64,000 nucleotides of DNA from Helicobacter muridarum (GTDB taxonomy: Bacteria; Campylobacterota; Campylobacteria; Campylobacterales; Helicobacteraceae): contig NZ_JRPD02000001.1 in NCBI RefSeq assembly GCF_000765805.2, forward strand, positions 1 to 64,000. Direction: 5' to 3'. Below, one piece after another: positions 43,169 through 52,618 of this stretch. Under the pieces are notes generated by a model. The model saw only the letters and a list, made by a program, of their open reading frames with translations, did not search any database and was not told the origin of the DNA. Every line of letters begins with the position of its first letter. The first letter of the stretch is position 1. Made by a program: the position numbers and the translations under genes.

Positions 43169-45238
43169 ATGAATCTAAACGAAGAACAGCAACTAGCATG
43201 CAATGCGCCTCTTGGTTATAATTTAGTCATTGCATCTGCTGGTACAGGTAAAACCTCAACAATAGTTGGACGTATAGCTCATTTACTGCGACAAGATATT
43301 AAACCAGAGCAAATTTTATTACTTACCTTTACCAATAAAGCTTCTAGTGAAATGATTACTAGAGTAGCAAAAATGTTTGGAGAAGGAATAGCAAATAAAA
43401 TAGAGTCAGGAACATTTCACAGCGTAGCATATCGCTATCTAAAGGCTCATAGGAGCGTATCTCTAAAACAACCAAGAGAGCTTATGATATTATTCAAGAG
43501 CATCTATGATAGGCACTTATTTGATAAAGATAAAATGCCATATTCATACCAATATCTCTATCAGTCCTATGGGCTTTTTCATAATAGTGTAATTAATGGT
43601 AGCTATCGTGATTGGTTGGAGAGGAAAAATGAAGACCAATTAAGATTTGTGGATATTTATGAGGATATTTTTGATGAATTTAATAGGTTAAAAATGGAGT
43701 ATGGATATGTTGATTACAATGATTTACTTATTTTATATCGTGAAGAGTTAAAGCAATTAGCAAGTATTAATTCTACACCTTATATCGAAGTTCTTTGTGA
43801 TGAATATCAAGATACAAACCCGTTGCAAGATTCACTAATTAGGGCAATTAATCCAAAAAGTTTGTTTTGTGTCGGAGACTATGATCAGAGTATTTACGCA
43901 TTTAATGGAGCTGATATTAGCATTATCACAAATTTTACTAAGAATTATCCTAACTCCAGAGTCTTTTCGCTAAGCAAGAATTATAGATCTACAGAGCATA
44001 TATTAAATCTTGCAAATAAAGTCATTGCAAATAATCCTAGGATATATCCCAAGACTCTAAAGATAGTCAAAAAGGGGGGATCACATGCGCCTGCGTTATT
44101 GAAATATAATGATCTATTTGCCCAATATAGTGGGATTGCAAAACAGATTCAAAAACTGCATAAATATAGTGGAATTCCATATGAGAGTATGGCTATTATA
44201 TATCGCAATAATTCAAGTGCTGATGGTATTCAAGCCGCGCTTAGGACGCTAAATATTAATAGCAAGCGAAAAGGAAGTACTAGTTTCTTTGATAGCAAGG
44301 AGATAGAGTTTTTGCTCTGTCTATGCAGCATTCTTGCAAATAAAAATGACATGATGAGCTACATTCATATTATAAGCCATGCAAAGGGAATTGGAAATTC
44401 TATTGCAAAAGATATATTTGAGGCTCTTATGCTAGTTGGCGCGGGAGATTGTAAAATTGGACTTCTTTCTCCTAATAAGAATATAGAATGTTATTTTTCT
44501 AGAGCGAATAATACTGGTATAGGGCTTTTTGATGAGTTCTTTCGCAAAGAGGAGCGAAGTAGATTTGATTCTGTGCTACATGATGATTTTAAATCTCATC
44601 CAATTCTTGAGCATCCAAAAATCACGCAAGAAGCAGCGATTTTTCTAAATGACTTCTTTATCGTATATAAGCAAAATCATGATGAGCAAAATCCTACAAT
44701 ATTGCTTGAGAATCTATGCAATTGCTCGCTATATAAAAACTATTTGAATTATTTGAGTAGAGATAGAGCAAAGGGCAAAGATGGTAAACTTGATTTAACT
44801 CTATTGGAGTCTGTGAAAAAGAGGATTGATTCTAAAATAGCAATTTTGCAAGATATTTCTAGGAATTATAAGGATTTACTAGGATTCTTAAATGCTATGG
44901 TATTGGGCAGTAATGAATTAGCAGAAGGATCTGGAGTAAATTTGCTTAGTGTGCATGCTAGCAAGGGGCTAGAGTTCTCATGTGTGTTTTTAGTTGATTT
45001 AATGGATGGTAGATTCCCTAATCGTAAGTTAGCATCTAAGAGCGGCAGTATAGAGGAAGAGCGGCGACTTTTTTATGTAGCTTGCACACGTGCTAAAGAA
45101 CTTTTGTATCTCTCGTTTGCTATGCAAAATACAAGGGAGCAAAAGGAATATATACCATCTATATTTCTATTTGAGGCTGATTTACTAAAAGAGGAAGATT
45201 ATGATGTTACTAAAATTTGCGATATGAAGAGGACTTGA
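43169..45238 (+). CDS. UvrD/Rep-family DNA helicase
   Basis: 3'-5' helicase of superfamily 1 in repair or replication restart. The 689-residue protein has Walker A ASAGTGKTS (22-30), motif Ia LLTFTNKA, motif II DEYQDTN, motif III GDYDQSIYAFNGAD, motif IV SKNYRST, motif V SVHASKGLEFSCVFL and motif VI ACTRAKELL. The opening LNEEQQLAC fits Rep-like H. pylori proteins better than UvrD, but the two are hard to separate by eye. A perfect 20-bp palindrome follows the stop codon. Confidence 0.93.
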   Translation: MNLNEEQQLACNAPLGYNLVIASAGTGKTSTIVGRIAHLLRQDIKPEQILLLTFTNKASSEMITRVAKMFGEGIANKIESGTFHSVAYRYLKAHRSVSLKQPRELMILFKSIYDRHLFDKDKMPYSYQYLYQSYGLFHNSVINGSYRDWLERKNEDQLRFVDIYEDIFDEFNRLKMEYGYVDYNDLLILYREELKQLASINSTPYIEVLCDEYQDTNPLQDSLIRAINPKSLFCVGDYDQSIYAFNGADISIITNFTKNYPNSRVFSLSKNYRSTEHILNLANKVIANNPRIYPKTLKIVKKGGSHAPALLKYNDLFAQYSGIAKQIQKLHKYSGIPYESMAIIYRNNSSADGIQAALRTLNINSKRKGSTSFFDSKEIEFLLCLCSILANKNDMMSYIHIISHAKGIGNSIAKDIFEALMLVGAGDCKIGLLSPNKNIECYFSRANNTGIGLFDEFFRKEERSRFDSVLHDDFKSHPILEHPKITQEAAIFLNDFFIVYKQNHDEQNPTILLENLCNCSLYKNYLNYLSRDRAKGKDGKLDLTLLESVKKRIDSKIAILQDISRNYKDLLGFLNAMVLGSNELAEGSGVNLLSVHASKGLEFSCVFLVDLMDGRFPNRKLASKSGSIEEERRLFYVACTRAKELLYLSFAMQNTREQKEYIPSIFLFEADLLKEEDYDVTKICDMKRT

Positions 45239-45253
45239 TTGAAGTTATGCTAG

Positions 45254-45297
45254 AGATTCATATTAATATCAATTGAAATTGATATTAATATGAATCT
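45254..45297 (+). terminator. Perfect 20-bp inverted repeat after the helicase
   Basis: AGATTCATATTAATATCAAT at 45254-45273 is the exact inverse complement of 45278-45297, with a 4-base TGAA loop. It starts 15 bases after the helicase stop and ends 140 bases before a tRNA gene. No U-tract follows, so it may be a terminator, an mRNA-stabilising 3' hairpin or a protein-binding palindrome. Confidence 0.75.
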
Positions 45298-45437
45298 TGT
45301 AAATCTCCAATTCATAAATAATAAATAAGCTTTCATTATGGCAGTTAAAAACTTCTTTAAAATATAGTCTTATATGCACTTATTTGCAATTTTTTAGTAT
45401 AATTCATCTTCTCATTATTTATTAATACAGAGCTTAT

Positions 45438-45514
45438 GGATCTTTAGCTCAGTTGGTTAGAGCACTCGGCTCATAACCGAGTGGTCGTAGGTTCAAGTCC
45501 TACAAGATCCACCA
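45438..45514 (+). tRNA. tRNA with CAU anticodon (Met or Ile2)
   Basis: Full cloverleaf of 77 bases including encoded CCA. Acceptor GGATCTT/AAGATCC, D-arm with TAGCTCAGTTGGTTAGAGCA, anticodon arm CTCGG CTCATAA CCGAG, and T-arm GTAGG TTCAAGT CCTAC. G1-C72 pairing excludes the initiator. The GGTTCAAGTCC T-arm and the TGGTC variable region look like the Ile(CAU) lysidine tRNA, but elongator Met is also possible. Confidence 0.92.
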
Positions 45515-45554
45515 CTTCTTACTTCAATAAATCATATAAATATATATAAAGAAT

Positions 45555-46397
45555 TTAATTTAATATGTTGGTTTTATATAGATTCCAAAAATCATGTGCA
45601 CTTCTTGGACTTTTATTGCCTATTTGCGTAGCGAAATTGATAGCATCTTGTTTTATTTGATGAAATATCTTATTAGATGTTTCTTCTAGATTCTCCATAT
45701 CATGATCTTGGCAGCTTTTTGTTATTATGGATTCTAAGATTGAGAGATATTCTTTTGTGCCAATAGGATAGAAACCAATATTTAATGGAAACCTATCAGC
45801 AAGGGATAATGTTTCTTGAGTATATTCATAATCTTGCTTGGATTTTTCATCTTCTTTCATAATACGTCTTAAATTTGATGTAGCATATATAATTACATTT
45901 GTAGGTTTTTTCTCAAATGATCCTTCAAGACAACTCTTTAGACTGCGGTATGAGTAGTCATCAGGAAAAAATGCCATATCATCACAAAACACAATAAATC
46001 GATAATCAGCAAACCCACGCAAGTAATCTATTATAATTGGGAATATATCGATGTCTTTACTCTCGACTTCAAGCACACGTAAATTAGTTTTCTGGTTATA
46101 GATATATTTGCCTAAAACAGCTTTGACCACTGAGCTTTTTCCACAGCCTCTAGCACCCCATAATAGAGCATTGCTAGCATATTTATTGTTTAGGAATGAT
46201 AGAGTATTTGAATCTAATTTTGCAATTTCTTCTTCTAACCCTATTAGTGAACTTGGTTGTATAATATCTAAATCTTTTTCATTGATGCAATGCAAATAGC
46301 AAGTTTCTCTAGTTCTTCTTAATACTGCTATCTTGACTGCGTTCCAATTCACCTTTGTGCTCCAATCGCTATTAAAAAGTTCATTTGCATACTTCAT
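45555..46397 (-). CDS. DUF815 AAA-type ATPase
   Basis: 280 residues with Walker A LLWGARGCGKSS (79-89), Walker B-like FIVFCDDMAF and a conserved NVIIYATSNLRR sensor strand, the hallmarks of the DUF815 family. The family is widespread in Proteobacteria, and its cellular role is not established. A Q-rich C-terminal helix ends FWNLYKTNILN. It lies between the two tRNA genes on the opposite strand to the first. Confidence 0.85.
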   Translation of the reverse strand: MKYANELFNSDWSTKVNWNAVKIAVLRRTRETCYLHCINEKDLDIIQPSSLIGLEEEIAKLDSNTLSFLNNKYASNALLWGARGCGKSSVVKAVLGKYIYNQKTNLRVLEVESKDIDIFPIIIDYLRGFADYRFIVFCDDMAFFPDDYSYRSLKSCLEGSFEKKPTNVIIYATSNLRRIMKEDEKSKQDYEYTQETLSLADRFPLNIGFYPIGTKEYLSILESIITKSCQDHDMENLEETSNKIFHQIKQDAINFATQIGNKSPRSAHDFWNLYKTNILN

Positions 46398-46574
46398 ATT
46401 ATTTCCTTGTGTTAAAGTTATAAATCTTAGTGTATAAAAGCTAAAAATGATTGCAATATTATATGTTATGATTAGTTTAAAATAATGACAAGAGTAAATA
46501 GCATCATCTTAAGGATAATGCTCAAATGATTTGATTATATTTTAAATTTAATAGATAAAAGGAGGAAAATGAAG

Positions 46575-46649
46575 TGGCTCCGGATGCAGGATTCGAACCT
46601 GCGACCAAGTGGTTAACAGCCACCTACTCTACCGCTGAGCTAATCCGGA
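46575..46649 (-). tRNA. tRNA-Asn (GUU)
   Basis: Read on the minus strand, 75 bases including CCA. Acceptor TCCGGAT/ATCCGGA, D-arm TAGCTCAGCGGTAGAGTA, anticodon loop CTGTTAA within GGTGG...CCACT, and T-arm GCAGG TTCGAAT CCTGC. The GTT anticodon decodes asparagine. Confidence 0.94.
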
Positions 46650-46715
46650 ATATTCATAAGCCATAATTATAAAGAAAAATTCATTTACAATCAAGACAAT
46701 TATATATTTCACATT

Positions 46716-47828
46716 CTATTTTTTTTCTTCTGGTGCTTTAGTTAAAAGCTTTGCTATTTTACTGAAATCCATACTTAGAGCAAAATTTTCTTGAAATCCC
46801 AAGAAGTGATAAAACCTATCTGTTGTGGTAAAGATTTGTCCAAGTGTTGAATGTCTATCTTTTCGCATTAAATTTTCCTTAAAATACTTTTCAATCTCTC
46901 TTAATTCGTTATCAAAATCGTCTGTTCCGGGGAATCTCTGTCCATTAGCAAGCACTAAACGTATTTTATTGCATTGTGCTTCTTTTGCTTTTAATAAATA
47001 TAATGATTCTATCCATGTAGTGCTACTAGGCTCAATGGACAATAATTTTATATCATGTTTCATAAGCTCAAGTCGCCAATTTGTATTTTCCTCGATTCTT
47101 GCTACGATATTTTCTTTTTGATATTCCTTATTAAACTTACTTATTTCATCTTGTATGATTTTTAACGTAGTATCAATACTTTTGCGCTTTGCCTTATACT
47201 TCTGTTCTAAACTATTATCATTTGGATCTAGCACGGCTTTTGATAGTCCTACATATAGACCACAATTTACGTCTCTACAGAAGTCTAAATAACGATATAT
47301 ACTTTGTAGAATATCATCTGTATGAGTGTTCCAATCAGGTAGATAAAATGCAATAGGAAGCTCGGTTTTTACTGGATTTTTCTTGTATGAGGCAACAATA
47401 TGACGTAAATATACATAGCGATAGGAATCTATCATTTGATAGATAGTGTGCTCTTCTAATGGGAAAATCTTGCTATACCATTGTGGTTCAACTTTTACTA
47501 CCCTTTTTTCCCATTCTACAGGATTTTTAATAAATGGCCTATTGTGCCTACTTGGACCCGCAACGGAATCTCCCATCTCAATAAATGGTATATTAGGTTC
47601 CGTTTTAAGATGACGATAATGCCCATTAAAAGACATAATAAAATCTGGAGTGCTTGAACAAAAATGCGATAGAAGTTTGCTAAGCGGAAATTTTGGATTA
47701 GCAAGAATATGCGGCTCAATCTCTGCAAAATCATATTCGATTTTACCAGTTTTTGATAGATACTCTAAAAATATCTTCGCGAAAGGGCTTGTATCCGCAG
47801 CAGAAAGACATAGCAGTTTTGTTATCAT
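46716..47828 (-). CDS. Hypothetical protein, 370 aa
   Basis: Soluble protein with no signal or membrane helix and no family I recognise. It begins MITKLLCLSAADTSPFAK, contains several aromatic-rich blocks (DFIMSFNGHYRHLK, EEHTIYQMIDSYRYVYLRHIVASY) and a central charged coil (KYKAKRKSIDTTLKIIQDEISKFNKEY), and ends with a Lys/Glu tail. ATG 47828 with GGGGAAAAAGAG before it is preferred to the TTG at 47843. It could be an enzyme with an alpha/beta fold. Function unknown. Confidence 0.7.
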   Translation of the reverse strand: MITKLLCLSAADTSPFAKIFLEYLSKTGKIEYDFAEIEPHILANPKFPLSKLLSHFCSSTPDFIMSFNGHYRHLKTEPNIPFIEMGDSVAGPSRHNRPFIKNPVEWEKRVVKVEPQWYSKIFPLEEHTIYQMIDSYRYVYLRHIVASYKKNPVKTELPIAFYLPDWNTHTDDILQSIYRYLDFCRDVNCGLYVGLSKAVLDPNDNSLEQKYKAKRKSIDTTLKIIQDEISKFNKEYQKENIVARIEENTNWRLELMKHDIKLLSIEPSSTTWIESLYLLKAKEAQCNKIRLVLANGQRFPGTDDFDNELREIEKYFKENLMRKDRHSTLGQIFTTTDRFYHFLGFQENFALSMDFSKIAKLLTKAPEEKK

Positions 47829-48046
47829 ACTCTTTTTCCCCAAATAATTTTTGTAAAGTAAATAGTTTAGTATAAATGCCTATCGTAGTATTATAGCCTT
47901 TTTTTAATATTTTTACAAAGTTATTTGCCTCCCCTTTTTTTATTTGCAGAATCTATAATGAAAAATGTAAGCAGTAGAATGCAATAAAATATCTTAATTT
48001 ATACTACAATTACGAGCGCGTAATATTTAAGTCTAGGGGTTTATCT

Positions 48047-48469
48047 ATGGTATTAGACAAAAACAAACATTCAGATTTTTATGTTGATTTGCCTATGGTT
48101 TTTTCTGTGGTAAAAGTTGATGAGTTAGTAGCAAGTGCAAATGAATTCTATGGAACAAATATTATCTTGCCACATAGTGGAGGTAATTTTGATGAAAAGC
48201 GTACTTTTTATATCTATAAATTTACTATGACTAAACTTGATAATGAAGAAATGCAGTTGAAAAGCAATGCTAGTGGATTTGAAACTACTTTAGTTAAGAT
48301 TGGTGTATTTGCTAGTTTCTTAGAAGTTATGAACTCCATTAATACTGTAACAATCTTTTCTAGCATTAAAGAAGCTGATATATTTCTAAAAGCAATATTA
48401 AAAGTATATGATGATAAAACAAAATCCGTATTTATTTGTGCAGATTCTGAAATAGATGGTCTAGAGTGA
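48047..48469 (+). CDS. Hypothetical protein, 140 aa
   Basis: Predicted soluble alpha/beta protein with alternating strands and helices (YVDLPMVFSVVKVDELVASANEF, then KSVFICADSEIDGLE). There are no membrane segments and no recognised motif. AGGGG lies 8 bases before the ATG. It lies alone, transcribed away from the gene at 46716, with thiE convergent at its 3' side. Confidence 0.65.
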   Translation: MVLDKNKHSDFYVDLPMVFSVVKVDELVASANEFYGTNIILPHSGGNFDEKRTFYIYKFTMTKLDNEEMQLKSNASGFETTLVKIGVFASFLEVMNSINTVTIFSSIKEADIFLKAILKVYDDKTKSVFICADSEIDGLE

Positions 48470-48496
48470 AACGTAAATATTTATCTTGCTTATCAT

Positions 48497-49174
48497 TTAA
48501 TTTTGTAAAAAATATCCAATACTTGCAAATCCAGCTATTTTACATTGTTGTATTAATAGCACTTTTTTATCTGTAGTGATTCCGCCAAGGGCTATGATTC
48601 TTGATTTGAGTCTTGAATCCAGCTCGCCAAAAATTTTAATTCCTAATGCCTTGTTGCCATTTTTTTCATAAAAAATAGGACTAATAGTTGCGAAATCAGC
48701 ACCAAGTTTAATTGACATTTTTACATTATCTATACTATGCGCACTGTAAATGAGTGGTGTGAGATTTTCATTTGTCTTATTGCTCTTTGTAAGCAAAGGC
48801 AGAACTTTTTCTATTAATGGCATATCTGCATCTTTTAGGTGAATACCTGCAGACATTCCATTATCTTGCATTATATGTAATATATCTAGTTTCGCATGGG
48901 ATAAATTTATAGTAGCCACTATATTTAGTGTTTCACATATTGATAAAAATGTGCGAATCAAATTCCATTCTTTACTGCTAAGAATTTGCTTTGCGTTATA
49001 AGAGTTGTTATAACGCAAGCAGGCAAATTTTAGTTTTATAGATGTTGCAAAACCTATATTTAATTTAGCAATTTTATTATTTGCATATATTATTTTTTGT
49101 TTAAAGTAAGATAGGTTACTATCGCTAAGATCTCCATAATAATCTTTTGATGTGATGAGATAGGCAAACATCAT
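48497..49174 (-). CDS. thiE: Thiamine phosphate synthase-like (ThiE/TenI)
   Basis: Condenses pyrimidine and thiazole phosphates in thiamine synthesis if it is a true ThiE. The 225-residue barrel shows recognisable late motifs (GIHLKDADMPL, IYSAHSIDNVKMSIKLGADFATISPIF and ALGGITTDK). The early pyrimidine-binding region is divergent and there are Ile/Asn-rich stretches, so a TenI-like role cannot be excluded. It overlaps azlD by four bases and ends the ribE-azlD-thiE operon. Confidence 0.8.
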   Translation of the reverse strand: MMFAYLITSKDYYGDLSDSNLSYFKQKIIYANNKIAKLNIGFATSIKLKFACLRYNNSYNAKQILSSKEWNLIRTFLSICETLNIVATINLSHAKLDILHIMQDNGMSAGIHLKDADMPLIEKVLPLLTKSNKTNENLTPLIYSAHSIDNVKMSIKLGADFATISPIFYEKNGNKALGIKIFGELDSRLKSRIIALGGITTDKKVLLIQQCKIAGFASIGYFLQN

Positions 49175-49488
49175 ATATTGCTTTGCAATATTACTACAAA
49201 TGTTGTGCCACCTATGATACTTAGCAAAATATTCTTAAATATTTTATGTATTATAATAGTGAATATGATTCCAACGATATTGCAAATGTCTGTTTTATCT
49301 AACTTTGGGGTGTGCAAAATGATATTGTTACAAGAATATATAAATATCATGGCAATAAGGCTTGCAGGCATAATCATTCCCAAATTTGAAACTATATTCG
49401 GAACTTTTTTATAAAAAACCAAGAATGGCGCAAACCTAGTAAAAGCTGTAATAGCAGCTATGATTGTAATATATGCAATTATATCCAT
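49171..49488 (-). CDS. azlD: Branched-chain amino acid exporter subunit AzlD
   Basis: Small partner of AzlC in an AzlCD export system. The 105 residues form four TMs with a conserved ARFAPF-like opening (TRFAPFLVFYKKVP). It lies between ribE (8-base gap) and thiE (overlap). The only azlC in the window is 10 kb away, whereas the two genes are usually adjacent. The subunit pairing is therefore inferred, not direct. Confidence 0.85.
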   Translation of the reverse strand: MDIIAYITIIAAITAFTRFAPFLVFYKKVPNIVSNLGMIMPASLIAMIFIYSCNNIILHTPKLDKTDICNIVGIIFTIIIHKIFKNILLSIIGGTTFVVILQSNI

Positions 49489-49496
49489 TGTATTCC

Positions 49497-50120
49497 TTAA
49501 TATCCTAGTGCTATACTATCAAGAAGCTCTTGCGTGTTAATATTATCTTTGCTACAAATATATCGTTGCATAAGTGCAAATAACGATCGCACGATAATAT
49601 CTGTTTCTATATTAACTCTCCTATTTACCTGATATGAATGAAATAATGTTGTTTTCATTGTATGTGGAATTATGACTAGTTCAAAATAATTATTGAATAC
49701 AGCATTAACTGTAAGGCTTATTCCGTCAATACATACGCTACCTTTATTTACCATTAGTTTTAACGATTTGGGTTCTACTTGAATATGAAATAAGGTTTGA
49801 TTCCCTACCTTGTCCTTTTTTATGATTGTCCCTATGGAATCAACATGTCCTTGAACTATATGCCCATGTAATCCGTCATTAAATTTTAATGCAGGCTCAA
49901 TATGCACAAATCCAGATAGATTTTCTATAGCAATGCTTTTTGCCGTTTCTATGCTAAGCTCTACACAGAAACAATCTTTTTGAGTTTTAATAACTGTTAG
50001 ACATGCTCCATTTACTGATATGCTATCCCCAATTTTTGGATATAAGGTGGATTTTAAACATAGCATATTATTGTTGTAATCAATAACTTGACCAAATTGT
50101 CTAACGAGTCCACTAAACAT
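49497..50120 (-). CDS. ribE: Riboflavin synthase alpha subunit
   Basis: Dismutates two lumazines to riboflavin. Two lumazine-binding domains show the repeated family pattern: MFSGLVRQFGQV, SVNGACLTV, VHIEPALK, GHIVQGHVD, then IDGISLTVN and FELVIIPHTMKTT. I start at ATG 50120, the canonical M-F-S-G-L-V, which gives 207 residues. The frame upstream to 50168 is open but non-canonical. It is first in the ribE-azlD-thiE operon. Confidence 0.93.
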   Translation of the reverse strand: MFSGLVRQFGQVIDYNNNMLCLKSTLYPKIGDSISVNGACLTVIKTQKDCFCVELSIETAKSIAIENLSGFVHIEPALKFNDGLHGHIVQGHVDSIGTIIKKDKVGNQTLFHIQVEPKSLKLMVNKGSVCIDGISLTVNAVFNNYFELVIIPHTMKTTLFHSYQVNRRVNIETDIIVRSLFALMQRYICSKDNINTQELLDSIALGY

Positions 50121-50242
50121 TGTTAATCCAACCGATTTATTGCGTTTATTACAATAAAATTTGTCCAACTTTGCAAAAGAAAATTAAGTAATAATTCAAG
50201 CTATATATTCTTGCTATTAAAATTGTGAAGCTTGTGGATTAG

Positions 50243-51412
50243 CTATACTAGTCTTTTCTTTCTAAAGTCTTTTAGGACTTTGGTGTAATATTGCATTTGA
50301 TCTGGAGTTCCTAATGTAACCCGACAGAAGTTTTCATATCTATCAAATTTCCTTCCAACAATGATGTTTTGAAGTTCCATATTATTAGCAAAATCATCAA
50401 ACTGACCATTAATTTCATGGAATATAAAGTTACCATGTGATGGTGCATATCTTAGATTCAAAGAATCAAGAACCTTTGTAACAATCTGCCTTGATTTGAT
50501 ATTTGAATTCAAACAATATTGCCTAAAGCCAAAGTCCTTAATAGCGGCACTAGCAGCCACAGCACCCAATGCATTAATACCTACAATTTCTAAAAACTCA
50601 TCAATTCTACGTTTCAACTCTGGAGTAGTTATAATGTATCCTACACGTAAACCTGCAAGACCAAATATCTTAGATAATGAGCGCACCACGATGACATTTT
50701 TTGCTCCGCCTTTCAAAATATCTATTCCGCTTGTGAACATATTGCTTACAACGTATTCTGCATAAGCTTCATCGATTAGAAAAACAGTTGTATTTTTAGC
50801 TGTGCGAATCCAAGAATGCAGATCATTAGCGTTAATTATATTTGATGTTGGATTGTTTGGATTGCATAAATATACAAGAGACATACCATCAAATTCTCTC
50901 TCATTTTTTTTCATACCATCAATATCTATTTCAAAGTCTGCGTCAAGATTATATTTTACAATTTCAATGTCTAAAGGTTTTGCATATTCTTCGACAAATT
51001 CAAATGTTGGATTAGGAATTATAATACGTAGTGGCAACCCTTGCTCTTGTGCCATTCTATTTGCAGTATAAATTGAGGATTGGATTCCAGCAGATGCACC
51101 ATTTGTGAGGCATAATTTATCTGTTTTAATCTGATGAAAATCAGCAATGTCGTTTAACAATTTGTCTGTCAGTTTCTCAGGGTATAATGAAATATTATTT
51201 ATATTATTTTCAATAGCTTTCTTAGCTAATTGTGAACACCCATAAGCATTCTCGTTGTAGTTTAGCATTAAAGGATTATTTTTTGTTGGTTTAGATTGAG
51301 AGGTTGCAGCATTCATTGGTGATAAAGCTCCACCTAAAGCAACAACACCACCAATAAGTGTTCCAATCTTTAGAATATCTCTTCTATTTATCGAATCTTG
51401 CACATTTTCCAT
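50243..51412 (-). CDS. Tat-exported PLP aminotransferase, HisC-like
   Basis: 389 residues. It starts with a twin-arginine signal (NRRDILKIGTLIGGVVALGG, RR at 10-11) followed by AxA-type cleavage sites near residue 36. A fold-type I aminotransferase then has NPNNPT (184-189), DEAYAEY (214-220) and the PLP lysine K248 in RSLSKIFGLAGLRVGY. Sequence affinity is to histidinol-phosphate aminotransferases. Export of a PLP enzyme to the periplasm is unusual, and the substrate there is unknown. A good ribosome binding site (AAGGAGTTAGGTTC) lies before ATG 51412. Confidence 0.85.
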   Translation of the reverse strand: MENVQDSINRRDILKIGTLIGGVVALGGALSPMNAATSQSKPTKNNPLMLNYNENAYGCSQLAKKAIENNINNISLYPEKLTDKLLNDIADFHQIKTDKLCLTNGASAGIQSSIYTANRMAQEQGLPLRIIIPNPTFEFVEEYAKPLDIEIVKYNLDADFEIDIDGMKKNEREFDGMSLVYLCNPNNPTSNIINANDLHSWIRTAKNTTVFLIDEAYAEYVVSNMFTSGIDILKGGAKNVIVVRSLSKIFGLAGLRVGYIITTPELKRRIDEFLEIVGINALGAVAASAAIKDFGFRQYCLNSNIKSRQIVTKVLDSLNLRYAPSHGNFIFHEINGQFDDFANNMELQNIIVGRKFDRYENFCRVTLGTPDQMQYYTKVLKDFRKKRLV

Positions 51413-51835
51413 GAACCTAACTCCTTAATTTATTATCAAAATCTTGCGGCTATATTTGGACTGAATCCTACAACAATTTTATCATAAATGCAACATGAAA
51501 TAATAAAAATTCGGTGAATATGTAATGCCTATACCTTAAGTGTAACTTTACTTGCTTTCCATAATAATAATTGACTACATTTTGACTAGATTTAAATTCT
51601 TAAATATTGGAGTTTTTTAGGAATGCTATTAAAAAATCAAATTATTGAATCTGTTTTTAATTATTTAACACTTGCTATTAATTAGCAAATAATAATTACA
51701 AGTTTTTGTAAGTTATTTAATGTTACAAAAATTTGTAATTATGTAAAAACTAAACCTAAAATGTTATTTTGTTTTAATTATATAAGCTTAAATTAGCTTA
51801 TAATTTACTAATATTGTAATTTTAAGGATTTTTGA
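51413..51835. other. Divergent intergenic, no gene seen
   Basis: 423 AT-rich bases between the Tat aminotransferase and bdhA, which diverge from here. Both promoters must lie here. I see only short palindromic stretches and no ORF or RNA gene that I can support. Confidence 0.5.
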
Positions 51836-52603
51836 ATGAGTAAAGTTGTAATCATTACTGGTAGTGCGAGCGGTATTGGTCTGGAGATAGCAAAGGCTTT
51901 TTTAGATTCTAATTACAAAGTTGTTTTTTCAGACATTAATGCTAGGGCTTTAGATGGTGTTGTAAAACAATACAATAAATCTAATAATTGCATGGGCGTT
52001 GTATGTGATGTTAGCAATGAAGAGCAAGTAAAAGAGCTTGTTTCTAAAACTCATGAGAGTTACAAACGGATTGATGTTTTTATTAATAATGCTGGTTTAC
52101 AGTATGTAGCAAATATAGAGGATTTTCCTACAAATAAGTTTGAAACTATGATTAAAATCATGCTAGTTGGTGCGTTTATGTCTACAAAATATGTCTTGCC
52201 AATCATGAAAAAGCAACAATTTGGGCGCATTATAAATATGTCCTCTATCAATGGCTTAATAGGATTTGCTAGTAAAGCTGCATATAATAGTGCAAAACAT
52301 GGACTTATAGGGCTTACAAAAGTTACTGCGCTAGAATGTGCAAAGCATGGGATAACCGCAAATGCAATCTGTCCGGGATATATTGATACGCCTTTAGTTA
52401 GAGGGCAAATGCAAGATTTAGCAAATAATAGAGGTGTTAGTTTGGAGCAGGTCTTAGATGAGGTTTTATTCCCACTTATCCCACAAAAAAAGCTTATTGA
52501 TATTAAAGATGTAGCAGAATTAGCGTTATTTATTGCTTCAGATTCTGCAAAGCATATAACAGGACAATCATTAGTAATTGATGCTGGTTATACAGCACAA
52601 TAG
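51836..52603 (+). CDS. bdhA: 3-hydroxybutyrate dehydrogenase (SDR)
   Basis: Oxidises D-3-hydroxybutyrate to acetoacetate with NAD. The SDR features are clear in 255 residues: TGSASGIG (8-15), NNAG (84-87), catalytic S137, Y150 and K154, and the CPGYIDTPLVRGQ segment typical of the bdh subfamily. The permease 15 bases downstream and AtoE further on make a ketone-body / short-chain acid operon. AAGGATTTTTGA precedes the ATG. Confidence 0.92.
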   Translation: MSKVVIITGSASGIGLEIAKAFLDSNYKVVFSDINARALDGVVKQYNKSNNCMGVVCDVSNEEQVKELVSKTHESYKRIDVFINNAGLQYVANIEDFPTNKFETMIKIMLVGAFMSTKYVLPIMKKQQFGRIINMSSINGLIGFASKAAYNSAKHGLIGLTKVTALECAKHGITANAICPGYIDTPLVRGQMQDLANNRGVSLEQVLDEVLFPLIPQKKLIDIKDVAELALFIASDSAKHITGQSLVIDAGYTAQ

Positions 52604-52618
52604 CTTTAAGGAATCTTT

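Noticed and set aside
45438-45514. Prophage attachment site at the tRNA
   Set aside because: No integrase nearby and no repeated tRNA 3' end seen; the prophage island ends 6 kb away.
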